Shown here in pieces: positions 47,619-56,940 of a DNA stretch of 64,000 nt (position 1 is its first letter; every line of letters starts with the position of its first letter). Position numbers and translations under genes: made by a program. Under the pieces are notes generated by a model that had not been told where the DNA came from, did no database searches, and was given only the letters and a program-made list of their open reading frames with translations. The DNA is taken from positions 14,287-78,286 of the forward strand of contig CAQKRU010000004.1 in assembly GCA_948823415.1 (NCBI GenBank). The letters are read 5' to 3'. Origin of the DNA: an uncultured Eubacteriales bacterium. Its GTDB lineage: Bacteria > Bacillota > Clostridia > Oscillospirales > Acutalibacteraceae.

Positions 47619-48629
47619 ATGTTTTCACGGGATATTGGGATAGATTTGGGCACGGCGAATACTTTGGTGTTTATGAAGAATAAAGGGATTATCTTGCGCG
47701 AGCCGTCGGTTGTTGCGGTGGACGTTAATACCGACACTGTTTTGGCGGTTGGGTTGCAGGCTAAGGATATGATCGGCAGAACGCCGGGGTCTATTGTTGC
47801 GGTGAGCCCTTTAAAAGACGGTGTGATCGCAAATTTTGATATTACTGCCACTATGTTGAAGCATTTTATAAGAAAAACAGTGAAAACTAGTTTGTTTAGC
47901 AAGCGACCAAAGGTCGTTGTGTGTATTCCGGCGGGCGTCACAGAGGTTGAAAAGCGTGCGGTTGAAGATGCAACGCGTCAGGCTGGGGCAAAGGAAGTTG
48001 AGCTGATTCAAGAACCGATGGCAGCTGCTATTGGTGCTGGGTTGCCTGTTGCAGAGCCTACCGGAAGCATGGTTGTTGACATTGGCGGTGGGACTTCGGA
48101 GATTGCGGTTATTTCTTTGGGGGACATTGTTACGTCGCAGTCTGTGCGCGTGGCGGGCAATCGGTTTGACGAGGCGATTGTGGCTTATATTAAAAAGAAG
48201 TATAACTTGCTAATCGGCGAGCGCACGGCGGAGAACATTAAGATCCAGATTGGTTCTGCCTTTAGCTACGAAAATGAAAGCTCTATGGAGATTAAAGGCA
48301 GAAACTTGGTGGACGGTTTGCCAAAGCATATTGAGATTACAGCTGAAGAAGTGAGGGAGGCCTTGTTTGAGCCGCTGACAGCCATTATTGATGCTATTAA
48401 AAGTACGCTTGAGAAGACTCCTCCGGAGCTTTCGGCTGACATTATTGACCACGGGATTATGCTGACTGGCGGTGGCGCTTTGCTTCGCGGGTTGGACCAA
48501 TTAATTTCGCAAGAGACGAGGATGGTTGTGCATGTGGCAGAACGCCCGCTTGACTGTGTTGCAGATGGCACGGGCAAACGCCTGGAGCTTGTTATGCCGA
48601 GGAGTTATTATCGGCGGAAAAGGCCATAA
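47619..48629 (+). CDS. mreB: Rod-shape actin homologue MreB
   Basis: 336 residues from the ATG at 47619. Actin-like ATPase filament that guides cell-wall elongation. Seen: phosphate-1 motif [12 protein letters not shown], phosphate-2 [16 protein letters not shown], adenosine motif [14 protein letters not shown]. An in-frame TTG/ATG further upstream (47577) would add 14 unconserved residues. Followed by mreC and mreD. Confidence 0.96.
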   Translation: MFSRDIGIDLGTANTLVFMKNKGIILREPSVVAVDVNTDTVLAVGLQAKDMIGRTPGSIVAVSPLKDGVIANFDITATMLKHFIRKTVKTSLFSKRPKVVVCIPAGVTEVEKRAVEDATRQAGAKEVELIQEPMAAAIGAGLPVAEPTGSMVVDIGGGTSEIAVISLGDIVTSQSVRVAGNRFDEAIVAYIKKKYNLLIGERTAENIKIQIGSAFSYENESSMEIKGRNLVDGLPKHIEITAEEVREALFEPLTAIIDAIKSTLEKTPPELSADIIDHGIMLTGGGALLRGLDQLISQETRMVVHVAERPLDCVADGTGKRLELVMPRSYYRRKRP

Positions 48630-48665
48630 TTTTGTTTTGCTTGATTTATTTTTATCTTTTTTGTG

Positions 48666-48695
48666 GGCGGGGATCAATTTTGAGGGGTCTCCGCC
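48666..48695 (+). other. Strong hairpin between mreB and mreC
   Basis: GGCGGGGA pairs over 8 positions with TCTCCGCC, with TCAA/TTGA inside. There is no T-run after it, so it is not a standard terminator; it could mark an mRNA processing or stability site. Confidence 0.55.
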
Positions 48696-48752
48696 TGATT
48701 AATGGCAAAATTTTTGTAATTTAAGGCAGATTTTTGCAAGGGGGCGGTGGCG

Positions 48753-49634
48753 TTGGATTTTAAGAGATTTTTTAAAAGCAATGGGTTCAAGCTTTTTGTT
48801 GCGTGCTGCTTTATTGCTGCGGGAATTTCGATTTTGACCTTTGTGCCGGGCGCGAACTTTATTCCTAAAATTGTTGACTGTATTGTAACGCCCATGCAGA
48901 TGGTGTCGAACGACTTTACCGACGTGGCGGCCTCGGTTTTGCCTAAAAATCAAAAATCTGCTGATGAATATGAAAAAGAGATAAAAAATTTAAAAAACGA
49001 GATTGTCCGTATGCGGGCGATTTTGGTGGACTATTACGACGTGAAGCGCGAGAATGCGCAGTATTTGAAGTTTTATGGCTTTAAGAAGCAGAATAAATCG
49101 CTAAAATTTAAGACTGCAGAGGTTATTGCGCGGGATCCGAATGATTTGTTTTATGGCTTTACTTTGGATAAAGGCAGCAGTGACGGCGTTTGTGAAAACG
49201 ATCCGGTAATTGCTGAAAATGGGCTGATTGGGCGGGTTTCTGCGGTGAGGGAGCACTCTTGCCGGGTTAAAACGATTTTGTCGCCGGAGTACAAGATGGG
49301 TGCGATTGATGCTGGAACTGGCGACAGTGGCGTTGTGACGGGCAAAAAGTCGTTGGCCGATAACAACCAGACTGCTTTGATGTATATTTCGGCGCAGAAC
49401 AAAATTAAACCTGGTGACATTATAGTCACGACGGGACTTGGAGGCATTTGCCCCAAGGGGCTGCCCATTGGCAAGGTTATGGAGACCAAAAACGATGATT
49501 ATGATTCCTCTTTTTATGCGGTGATTGTGCCGTTTGACGACGTTAAAAATGTTATTGACGTGTTTGTTTTGACGGATTTTAGCGGTAAGGGGGAGATCGC
49601 CGCAGAGCTGATGCCAAAAGCAGCGAAAAATTGA
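48753..49634 (+). CDS. mreC: Rod-shape protein MreC
   Basis: 293 residues from the TTG at 48753 (AAGGGGG 8 bases upstream); a GTG at 48747 sits too close to that site. One membrane helix (about 15-35), a coiled coil (about 70-105), then the two beta domains with GSSDGVCENDPVIAENGLIG and DIIVTTGLGGICPKGLPIG. Scaffold outside the membrane for the elongation complex. Confidence 0.94.
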   Translation: MDFKRFFKSNGFKLFVACCFIAAGISILTFVPGANFIPKIVDCIVTPMQMVSNDFTDVAASVLPKNQKSADEYEKEIKNLKNEIVRMRAILVDYYDVKRENAQYLKFYGFKKQNKSLKFKTAEVIARDPNDLFYGFTLDKGSSDGVCENDPVIAENGLIGRVSAVREHSCRVKTILSPEYKMGAIDAGTGDSGVVTGKKSLADNNQTALMYISAQNKIKPGDIIVTTGLGGICPKGLPIGKVMETKNDDYDSSFYAVIVPFDDVKNVIDVFVLTDFSGKGEIAAELMPKAAKN

Positions 49635-49667
49635 AGTATTTATTTTAGCGTAAAAAGGAGGGCCCTG

Positions 49668-50180
49668 ATGCGGATTGCTTACAGATGCGCGCGATTTTTT
49701 GCGTATGTTATTGAGATTTTGATGGTTTATATTTTGGAGCAGACGCCAAATTTGATTCCGAGTGTATATGGCGTGAGGCCTGTAATTTTGGTGCCGGTTG
49801 CCGTTATGATCGCGCTGTTTGAAGGTCACACGGTTGGCGCTGTGTTTGGATTTTTCATTGGGTTGCTTTTGGACGTTGGCGCAACGGGTGGCATTGGGTT
49901 TTATTCGATTGCAACGACTTGTTTGGGCTTTTTGGTTGGAAACTTTGCGCAAAAAATCATAAAGTTCAATTTGATTACTTCGGTTGCGGTGGCGATTGCC
50001 TTTATTTTCGCTTTTTACGCTGTGCATTTTTTGGTTGAGTTCTTATTTTTGGGCTATGCGGACAGATTTTATGCGCTTGTTAACCACTATTTGATAGCGG
50101 CCCTGTACACGGCGGTGCTGTCGCCTCTCATATGTTTTTTTACAAAGGGGTTTGCCGTCAACATAAACTATGAGGACTGA
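49668..50180 (+). CDS. mreD: Rod-shape protein MreD
   Basis: 170 residues, five or six membrane helices. FFIGLLLDVGATGGIGFYSIA is the family's central motif. AAAAAGGAGG precedes the ATG. Third gene of mreBCD. Confidence 0.92.
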   Translation: MRIAYRCARFFAYVIEILMVYILEQTPNLIPSVYGVRPVILVPVAVMIALFEGHTVGAVFGFFIGLLLDVGATGGIGFYSIATTCLGFLVGNFAQKIIKFNLITSVAVAIAFIFAFYAVHFLVEFLFLGYADRFYALVNHYLIAALYTAVLSPLICFFTKGFAVNINYED

Positions 50181-50343
50181 ACCGTCTGGATGGCTTGTAC
50201 ATGCCAAAGTTCAGCATACGCTTTGCACATTTGTGGGGCGAGTGTTCATTATTTGCGAAGTTTTTTCATATAGATTACAAAAATGATTGCTCTTAAACGT
50301 AATGCTTGCGCGCGTGAACAGTGAGAAGGGCGGACTTTTGCGT

Positions 50344-51222
50344 ATGTATGTGAACTTTAGAATAAGAAAGCCAGTGCTTGCTCTCCTAGTGGCAGCCGCA
50401 TTTATCTTGGTATGGCTGCCTTTGAGCTACGGCACGAACATGATTTTCTCGTCTGTTTCGGAGTCGGTGGACAGTGTGAGGTTGCCAATACTCATGTATC
50501 ATTCGATATTAAAAACGAACCGCTCGAAGGGCAAATTTGTAATAACTCCAGATGTGTTCGAGGGCGACTTAAAGTATATAAAAGAGAATGGCTACACAAC
50601 GATAGTTATGCAGGATTTGATCGACTACGTCTATGAGAACAAGGACTTGCCCGAAAAGCCGATAATGCTGACATTTGACGACGGGTATTATAACAATTAT
50701 TTGTATGCGTTTCCGCTTTTGAAGGAGTATGAGTGCAAGATGGTGCTGTCTCCGATTGGCAAGCAGACCGACATTTATAGCGAGAACAAGGACAAAAACC
50801 CAAATTATGCGCATTGCTCGTGGGGTGAGCTGAAGGAGATGCAGGATTCGGGCTTGGTCGAGATCCAGAATCATTCTTATAACATGCACACGATTACAAG
50901 AAAGCGGCGTGGAACCAAGAAGAATCGGAGTGAGAGCTTTGAGCATTATCAAAATGCCCTCTGTAGCGATATCGACTTGATGCAAAACAGAGTTGCCGAT
51001 TTTTTGGGCACGACGCCGACGACTTTTGTGTTTCCGTTTGGCGCGGTAAGTAAGTGCTCTTTGGATATCTTGCATCAGATGGGCTTTAAGGCGACGCTGA
51101 GCTGCGAGGGGAAGATAAATAAGCTCACTAAAACGCCAGAAGGGCTGTATGGCCTTTACCGGATTTTGCGCCCGCCAAATACTTCTAGCGAGTCTTTTTT
51201 CAAAAATAAAATTGAAAAATAG
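50344..51222 (+). CDS. Membrane-anchored polysaccharide deacetylase
   Basis: 292 residues from the ATG at 50344 (AAGGGCGG upstream; a TTG at 50338 is possible). One N-terminal helix (about 9-30), then a NodB-type domain: LPILMYHSI, the Asp pair in MLTFDDGYYNNY, the metal histidines in IQNHSYNMHT, FVFPFGA. Likely removes N-acetyl groups from peptidoglycan or another wall glycan. Its position after mreD fits a wall role. An unusual ID-rich middle segment (TRKRRGTKKNRSESFEHYQN) follows the His motif. Confidence 0.9.
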   Translation: MYVNFRIRKPVLALLVAAAFILVWLPLSYGTNMIFSSVSESVDSVRLPILMYHSILKTNRSKGKFVITPDVFEGDLKYIKENGYTTIVMQDLIDYVYENKDLPEKPIMLTFDDGYYNNYLYAFPLLKEYECKMVLSPIGKQTDIYSENKDKNPNYAHCSWGELKEMQDSGLVEIQNHSYNMHTITRKRRGTKKNRSESFEHYQNALCSDIDLMQNRVADFLGTTPTTFVFPFGAVSKCSLDILHQMGFKATLSCEGKINKLTKTPEGLYGLYRILRPPNTSSESFFKNKIEK

Positions 51223-51267
51223 CAGTACATATGCAGCTTTGAGTCAAGCGGTGGCGGCATTAATTTG

Positions 51268-51296
51268 TAGACACAGAAGATTTAATCGGCTATAAT
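51268..51296 (+). promoter_or_regulatory. sigma-A promoter for the transglycosylase
   Basis: TAGACA (51268-51273), 17-base spacer, TATAAT (51291-51296). Confidence 0.65.
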
Positions 51297-51370
51297 TATA
51301 AAGTGTGTGGCCAAAACTTAGATTTATTGGGGCCAGACGGAGAGCAGAGACATTGAGGGAACCGGGAATA

Positions 51371-51931
51371 ATGAATTTTAAATGCAAAAGCTTGTTGGAG
51401 TGCGCTTTGGCGGCGGTGGTTGCCTTTTTTGCGCTCTATTGTGGATATATATTTTTTTTGAAAAAGGCGTACCCTGTGCGATATTACGACTATGTTAGCG
51501 AGAATTCCGAGAGATTTAACGTTGAAAAAGAGCTGATTTTGGCTATAATTAAGTCAGAGAGCAACTTTCGGCAGAATGCAGAGTCCAAAGCTGGCGCCAT
51601 TGGGCTAATGCAGATTATGCCAGATACCTTTGAATGGCTGCAGACTCACAAATTGGTGACGCTTTTGGACGTTGGCCATCTTAAGGATCCGCAAACAAAC
51701 ATCAAATATGGGGCCTACCTTTTATCGATCCTGAAAAAGAGGTATAATACTATTGTAGAGGTGGTTTGCGCCTACAATGCGGGCATCGGCACGGTGGATA
51801 AATGGCTTCGGGATGAGCGATATTCTGTCGATGGCAAGACTTTGAAGAAAATCCCGTTTCCAGATACATCCATATACGTCGAGAATGTGCTGGAGAGCCG
51901 CAGAATGTACAAAAATTTGTATTTTAACTAA
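51371..51931 (+). CDS. Lytic transglycosylase (SLT domain), membrane-anchored
   Basis: 186 residues from the ATG at 51371. One N-terminal helix (about 10-32) then a Slt70-type lysozyme fold: the catalytic Glu in AIIKSESNF, the GAIGLMQIMPDT motif, and AYNAGIGTVDKWL. Cleaves peptidoglycan glycan strands with 1,6-anhydro ends. The gene is followed by an M18 peptidase after 19 bases. Confidence 0.94.
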   Translation: MNFKCKSLLECALAAVVAFFALYCGYIFFLKKAYPVRYYDYVSENSERFNVEKELILAIIKSESNFRQNAESKAGAIGLMQIMPDTFEWLQTHKLVTLLDVGHLKDPQTNIKYGAYLLSILKKRYNTIVEVVCAYNAGIGTVDKWLRDERYSVDGKTLKKIPFPDTSIYVENVLESRRMYKNLYFN

Positions 51932-51950
51932 ATTTGAGAGGATGGTTTTT

Positions 51951-53390
51951 ATGCTTAGCAGCGAGAGTAAGTCGAAAATAGAGCCGAAGACAGAGGCTGA
52001 GAAGCTGAAAGAGAGCCTGTTTATGGAGAAAAAAAACGGGGCCTCAAGGCTGACTGGCGCGCAGATAAAGGCAGCGGATGACTTTTGCGAAGGCTATAAG
52101 GCTTTTTTGGACAACGCAAAGACGGAGCGCGAGGCGACTAGCTATGCGGTGGAAATGGCGAAGAAAGCAGGTTTTAGCAAGTTTGAAGCGGACAAAACCT
52201 ATAAACCTGGCGACAAAATTTATTATGTTAACAAGAAAAAGTCAGTGATAGTCGCGATAATCGGCAAAGAGGGCGTAAAAAATGGCGCGCAGATTGCCGT
52301 TGCGCATATTGACTCGCCAAGGTTAGACATAAAGCCCAACCCGCTGTACGAAGCAAGCGATTTGGCAATGCTCAAGACGCACTATTATGGGGGCATCAAA
52401 AAATATCAGTGGACGGCGATGCCACTTGCGCTGCATGGAAAGATTGTTAAGAAAGACGGAACCTCGGTTGGCGTGAGGATTGGCGAAGATAAGGATGATC
52501 CGGTTTTCTGCGTTACAGATTTACTGCCGCATTTGGCTAAGGAGCAAGTCGCAAAACCGCTACACAAAGCCATAGATGCAGAAAATTTGAATATCTTGGT
52601 GGGCAGCAGGCCTTTTAAATCCGAAAAAGGCGCCGAACTAGTAAAGCTGAACATAATGAAAATTCTTAATGATAAGTATGGCGTGGTGGAGTCGGACTTT
52701 TTGTCGGCTGAACTTGAGATGGTGCCGGCGTTTAAGGCTAAAGATGTCGGTTTGGACCGCAGCATGGTGGGCGCGTATGGGCATGATGACCGAGTTTGTG
52801 CGTATCCTTCGTTAATGGCGGTGCTGGACTATAAAGGGGTGCCCAAAAACACCGTAATGACGGTCTTGGCGGACAAAGAAGAGACCGGCAGCGATGGTAA
52901 CACCGGGATGAAGTCGGCATTTTTTATGTACTTTGTTGCGGACCTTGCCAAGATGGACAAGGTTGACTATAAGCATGTTTTGATGAAGTCGCAGTGCCTT
53001 TCGGCAGACGTTAATGCGGCGTTTGACCCGGCCTATAGCGCGGTGTATGACCCTGCCAACAGCTGCTACATCAACAATGGCGTCGTCATTACGAAGTACA
53101 CTGGCAGCGGCGGCAAGTTTGGAACTTCGGATGCTTCGGCGGAGTTTATGGGGTATGTGCGTAATTTTCTTGAAAAGAATAAAGTTCTGTGGCAGACAGG
53201 TGAGCTCGGCAAGGTAGACATCGGTGGCGGCGGAACCATTGCCAAATACATTGCGAATTTGGGCGTGGACGTGGTTGATTTGGGCGTTCCGGTGCTTTCT
53301 ATGCACGCGCCGTTTGAGGTTGTCTCGAAGATAGACGTGTTTATGGCGTACAAGGCGATTACTGCGTTTTTTGACACGGACATTGAGTGA
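51951..53390 (+). CDS. M18 family aminopeptidase
   Basis: 479 residues from the ATG at 51951 (GAGAGG 9 bases upstream). Cytoplasmic zinc aminopeptidase. Metal and catalytic residues are in VAHIDSPRLD, YGHDDRVCAYPSL, DKEETGSDG, DVNAAFDP and the C-terminal SMHAPFEV. Length matches the family. GC here is about 50%, so the switch to AT-rich DNA occurs after this gene. Confidence 0.95.
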   Translation: MLSSESKSKIEPKTEAEKLKESLFMEKKNGASRLTGAQIKAADDFCEGYKAFLDNAKTEREATSYAVEMAKKAGFSKFEADKTYKPGDKIYYVNKKKSVIVAIIGKEGVKNGAQIAVAHIDSPRLDIKPNPLYEASDLAMLKTHYYGGIKKYQWTAMPLALHGKIVKKDGTSVGVRIGEDKDDPVFCVTDLLPHLAKEQVAKPLHKAIDAENLNILVGSRPFKSEKGAELVKLNIMKILNDKYGVVESDFLSAELEMVPAFKAKDVGLDRSMVGAYGHDDRVCAYPSLMAVLDYKGVPKNTVMTVLADKEETGSDGNTGMKSAFFMYFVADLAKMDKVDYKHVLMKSQCLSADVNAAFDPAYSAVYDPANSCYINNGVVITKYTGSGGKFGTSDASAEFMGYVRNFLEKNKVLWQTGELGKVDIGGGGTIAKYIANLGVDVVDLGVPVLSMHAPFEVVSKIDVFMAYKAITAFFDTDIE

Positions 53391-53447
53391 GATGACAGGA
53401 TTCGTCGGGCACAGATAAAATTTAATATTAACTTTGATTATAATAAG

Positions 53448-53491
53448 ATCCCTTTTTGTTTGATGATGATTCAAGCGGAAGGGGATTTTTT
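53448..53491 (+). terminator. Intrinsic terminator of the M18 gene
   Basis: ATCCCTTTTTG pairs with CGGAAGGGGAT (with G-U pairs) around a 17-base loop, then TTTTTT. The rest of 53391-53798 is very AT-rich and holds only the promoter and mini-ORF listed next. Confidence 0.85.
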
Positions 53492-53628
53492 ATGCCTAAA
53501 ATTCCCAACTGAAACGTTTTTTTGATAAGGCAAATTTTTAGATCTTTATGGCTGTATGGTGAAAAGGCTAGTGTTCACCCAAATATTATACAAATTTAAA
53601 ATATGATTACATAAAATTTACTAAATTA

Positions 53629-53657
53629 TTGACAAAAAATAAATAAAATGATATAAT
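53629..53657 (+). promoter_or_regulatory. Perfect consensus promoter at the island edge
   Basis: TTGACA (53629-53634), 17-base A-rich spacer, TATAAT (53652-53657). Confidence 0.9.
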
Positions 53658-53745
53658 ATAGCCCTAAAAGTTAATTTTTATATTATATATTTTGTTTATT
53701 TTTACAAAATGCCATAAAAATGGAAATTGAAAGGAGGTGGTTTTT

Positions 53746-53769
53746 TTGAGGTGGAATGATTTGAACTGA
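53746..53769 (+). other. Seven-codon mini-ORF behind a full-length ribosome site
   Basis: AAAGGAGGTG, a complete match to the anti-SD sequence, stands at 53730-53739, then 6-7 bases, then TTG AGG TGG ... TGA (MRWNDLN). It ends 29 bases before the phospholipase-like gene. It may be a leader peptide or a remnant ribosome site. Confidence 0.35.
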
Positions 53770-53798
53770 AGGCAGTGTAAGGAAAGGGATGATTTTAT

Positions 53799-54584
53799 AT
53801 GAGATGTTTAAAAAAGGTATTTTCATTTTTTTTGAGTATGATGTTAATTTTTGGTGCAGCAGGTAGCCCTTGTTCGGCTTTTGACGGTCCAACTCATAAA
53901 TATGTTACTGAAATAGCACTTGAAATTGTGGACAATGTTTTTGGCGAAAAAACTTCAAAATTTTATACATTAAAAGATAGAGAGCAAATTGGTTATGGGT
54001 CTGTAGCACCAGATAATGATGAAAATCAAGGAGCCTATAAAGACCATTTTTATAATCCGGTAACCGAGCTAAATTTTATGGGTGAGGTTACTTCTGCGAA
54101 GACAAAGTGCGTTGATCATTTTAACCGTGCATTACATTACATGAAATTACATTATCAATCAATGACCAAAGGAGACTTGGACAGAGCTAAAAAACATCGA
54201 GAAAAAGCTATGGAGGAGGTTGGTAGATCTTTGCACTTTTTACAAGACCTTAATACTCCGGTACATACAAATAACCAAACTTTAGTGGACACTGGATTTA
54301 ACTTCTTATCCCATGTAAGTTTTGAGAATACTTGCAAAAAGGTGCAAGACAGGGTAAGAGCCTCAATGCAAAGAAGAGAATTTTGGTACTATGTGGTCAA
54401 TAATGTAGAGACAGTCGCAACTTGTTCTGCGCTTACAGCGGACGATAACCTTTATGGTTATCATGAAGGTTACTTACCGAAAGAGAAAGCAGCAGAAAAT
54501 TCCATTAATGGTGGAGAAAAGTCGTCTGCAGGCGTTCTTTATAAATTTTGTTTAATGTCGAATGAATTAAAACGTAATATATGA
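53799..54584 (+). CDS. Exported zinc-dependent phospholipase C-like protein
   Basis: 261 residues with a signal peptide (1-27, AxA-type end SPCSA). Related to bacterial zinc phospholipases C and the catalytic domain of clostridial alpha-toxin. The family's metal ligands can be matched one for one: H33 (PTHKY), D72 (VAPDND), H83 (KDHFYNP), H146 and D150 (LHFLQD), H156 (TPVHTN), H172 and E176 (SHVSFE); the ninth, the mature N-terminal residue, would be Phe rather than the usual Trp. There is no C-terminal lipid-binding domain, as in the Bacillus enzyme. Substrate is not known; activity is inferred. AAAGGGATG precedes the ATG. The gene is AT-rich and foreign-looking. Confidence 0.82.
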   Translation: MRCLKKVFSFFLSMMLIFGAAGSPCSAFDGPTHKYVTEIALEIVDNVFGEKTSKFYTLKDREQIGYGSVAPDNDENQGAYKDHFYNPVTELNFMGEVTSAKTKCVDHFNRALHYMKLHYQSMTKGDLDRAKKHREKAMEEVGRSLHFLQDLNTPVHTNNQTLVDTGFNFLSHVSFENTCKKVQDRVRASMQRREFWYYVVNNVETVATCSALTADDNLYGYHEGYLPKEKAAENSINGGEKSSAGVLYKFCLMSNELKRNI

Positions 54585-54612
54585 TTAAGGAAAGAGGAAG
54601 AAGGGAAATTTT

Positions 54613-55878
54613 ATGAATATTAAAAGGATACTATCTTGCTTTATGGCACTTTCACTTTTTTTAACCGGACCAGCAATTGGCACAGAAACGGCATTTGCAT
54701 ATGATGTTGCTGAAGACGGAGTGATAAAGCCGAGCCCTGATATATCAAACATGATAAACCTGGCAACAAAACAGTTAGCAACAAACAAGCAAGAGCCAAT
54801 GATTCATTTAAAAAAATTTATGCCAGACGATGATGAAAATATTATTATTACTCCAGATGTGCCGGACTCGGAATCTGACACAGCGGACTTGATAAAAATG
54901 CTAGTAACAGACACGTTAGAAGAAAATAAACAGAGTAAAGTTTCAAAACAAAATGCCAAAAACGGTTGGGAAGTAATTCATAAGAAGGACTTTTTAACCG
55001 AAGACGGAATAAAATGTGTGTGTGACACAAGCATTAGTGAGCCTATTTCAAACGGCTTTAATGAAAACGGACAAGAAATTTTTCGTAGAAAAGTAGAGGC
55101 AAGGACAGACTTTTACTTTGAAGAAACTGGTGAGCATTTGTGCGGACTTTTTCTTGCATTCTATTTTGTGTATGATGGTGAAAATGCATGGGTTGAAGAT
55201 AACAACTTGATGAAAGAAAAAGCTCATATATATAACGATGATTGGAAAATATCGGCTAATGAAGGAATCTATATGGCTCCGGGGCAGTGCATAGTAACAC
55301 TTTTTTGTCACTTAAATGATAAAAGAATAAGAGTGCGTACGGATGAGTTTCATGTAGATATTATATGCTATGCAAACGGAGAGATTGTTTTCAGAAATAT
55401 TACAAGAGGTCCAAAAGAAGACCTGGATAGAGACGGCTTAAAGTTTACGGATTTAGGATTAAGAACTGAGCAGGTAAGACACAATTTGGTTAGAGAAGTT
55501 CAGGATACTAACATAGAACAAATTAGGGACTTAGAAAATGACGCAACCGACTTGTATAGGTATGTTAGAAGATACCTGGACATAGTATATAAAGATAATG
55601 ACGGCAATATAGTTGCGTATGTAATAATGCATGCAACTTTTAGATATAATATAGAGACTCACGAAGTAAAATGCTTGGGTACGCATAGCATGGTGCCGCA
55701 AGGAGAAGCAGATACGTCGTCGAGAACAGGTAACGAAACCAGAACATACGGCGGGGCATATGGAGAAGTAAATTTAAAATACTTAACAAGCAAAGGTAGA
55801 GAAAAGAAATTTGAAGATAAAATAGTCGTGAAGTGTGACCCTAGAGGTAGTATACTATCTGCGTTTATAAAGAAATAA
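54613..55878 (+). CDS. Exported protein of unknown family
   Basis: 421 residues, not recognised. A signal peptide (about 1-29, ending TETAFA) leads to an acidic linker (about 35-110) and a beta-rich domain with a few cysteines and alternating charge (FHVDIICYANGEIVFRNIT). GAGGAAGAAGG precedes the ATG. It lies 28 bases after the phospholipase-like gene with the same AT-rich composition (about 32% GC in one counted line at 55561), so the two form a transcript and may act together outside the cell (inference). Confidence 0.75.
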   Translation: MNIKRILSCFMALSLFLTGPAIGTETAFAYDVAEDGVIKPSPDISNMINLATKQLATNKQEPMIHLKKFMPDDDENIIITPDVPDSESDTADLIKMLVTDTLEENKQSKVSKQNAKNGWEVIHKKDFLTEDGIKCVCDTSISEPISNGFNENGQEIFRRKVEARTDFYFEETGEHLCGLFLAFYFVYDGENAWVEDNNLMKEKAHIYNDDWKISANEGIYMAPGQCIVTLFCHLNDKRIRVRTDEFHVDIICYANGEIVFRNITRGPKEDLDRDGLKFTDLGLRTEQVRHNLVREVQDTNIEQIRDLENDATDLYRYVRRYLDIVYKDNDGNIVAYVIMHATFRYNIETHEVKCLGTHSMVPQGEADTSSRTGNETRTYGGAYGEVNLKYLTSKGREKKFEDKIVVKCDPRGSILSAFIKK

Positions 55879-55897
55879 TGCCGTTTAAAAATTATGG

Positions 55898-55926
55898 TTG
55901 ATTTTAGAATTGTAAAAGTTTATCAT
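55898..55926 (+). promoter_or_regulatory. sigma-A-like promoter for the zinc-ribbon gene
   Basis: TTGATT (55898-55903), 17-base spacer, TATCAT (55921-55926). Confidence 0.6.
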
Positions 55927-55977
55927 AATTATATGGCGGTCGAAGACATGTTGTTAGTAAAGTAGCGGAGGAAGATT

Positions 55978-56424
55978 ATGCACTGCAAAAATTGTAACAC
56001 AGAAAATATGGATGGTGTGAATTTTTGCTATAATTGCGGCAAAAAGCTTGGTAACATTGAAAGTAACAATAAATTCTCTTTAAAGGGTTTTGTTTATAAA
56101 AACATCGTTTTGTCGCAGCAAAGGCACCGAAACATATTTATTTTGTCATCGATTTTAGTTTTGTGCAGTGCATTATCTGTCCCGCTTTGCAAGGGGCTTT
56201 TTGACTCTTTTAATATTGCTATGGACCTTGTTCGGATGAGCATGAGCCAGCAAGTTGCTAAATATGCTTTGAAAAGTCAGACAGAACTCTTTTTTAGAGA
56301 CGTTTTTTTAAGAATTATATTAATTACGTTTTTTTGGAGTATACTAATTTTAGCATTGATAATTTTGCTTTATAGCGTGGTATTGCTAAAAAAACAAGGC
56401 AAGAAAAGTAAAAATATGTATTGA
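55978..56424 (+). CDS. Zinc-ribbon membrane protein, function unknown
   Basis: 148 residues. An N-terminal zinc ribbon (CKNC at 3-6, CYNC at 17-20) is followed by two membrane helices (about 54-76 and 108-136) with a linker between. Such ribbon-plus-helix proteins are widespread in Clostridia without known function. CGGAGGAAG precedes the ATG. Confidence 0.75.
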   Translation: MHCKNCNTENMDGVNFCYNCGKKLGNIESNNKFSLKGFVYKNIVLSQQRHRNIFILSSILVLCSALSVPLCKGLFDSFNIAMDLVRMSMSQQVAKYALKSQTELFFRDVFLRIILITFFWSILILALIILLYSVVLLKKQGKKSKNMY

Positions 56425-56487
56425 GTTTTTTTGGCTTTTGTTTTATTATAATTTTAAGTATTAAGTAGTTTTTTGGAGGATGCGCTT

Positions 56488-56940
56488 ATGGACTTTCTTA
56501 GAAATTTAGGAGAAACGTTTAACGAGGCAATCGATTTTGTGGTGGAAAAAAATAAAAAATTTAGCAAAGTTACATCGCTAAAAAAACAGATAAAAAAAGA
56601 AGCCAACAGTGTGGTAAAATCATATATCACGCTGGGAAAGCATTATTATAATGAGCTGCGTGATGTTCCAAATCGCGATATGCAAAAGGTTTGTGACTCT
56701 ATAGATTGCGCTAAAAAAGAGATTCGCCGCTTGAAGGATAAATTAGAGGAAGTAAAGAATGAAGTTAATTTATCGGAGTTTGAGGAGCTCATAACAAGGG
56801 ATGAGCCAATTGAAATTGAGGTTATCTCTACGACTAAAGGCACAGAAAGCGCTGATTTCTCAGAACTAGAGGAAGATGGCGATGATGATAGTGGCCTAAG
56901 TTCGGGCAAGAAAAAAGATAATAAAAGCAAAGAAAAATAA
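56488..56940 (+). CDS. Charged coiled-coil protein, function unknown
   Basis: 150 residues from the ATG at 56488 (GGAGG 8 bases upstream). Soluble, helical; residues about 20-95 form a coiled coil (KKEANSVVKSYITLGKHYY, IDCAKKEIRRLKDKLEEVKN) resembling small zinc-ribbon-associated proteins, and the tail is acidic then lysine-rich, probably disordered. It follows the zinc-ribbon gene by 63 bases and may be its partner. Confidence 0.7.
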   Translation: MDFLRNLGETFNEAIDFVVEKNKKFSKVTSLKKQIKKEANSVVKSYITLGKHYYNELRDVPNRDMQKVCDSIDCAKKEIRRLKDKLEEVKNEVNLSEFEELITRDEPIEIEVISTTKGTESADFSELEEDGDDDSGLSSGKKKDNKSKEK

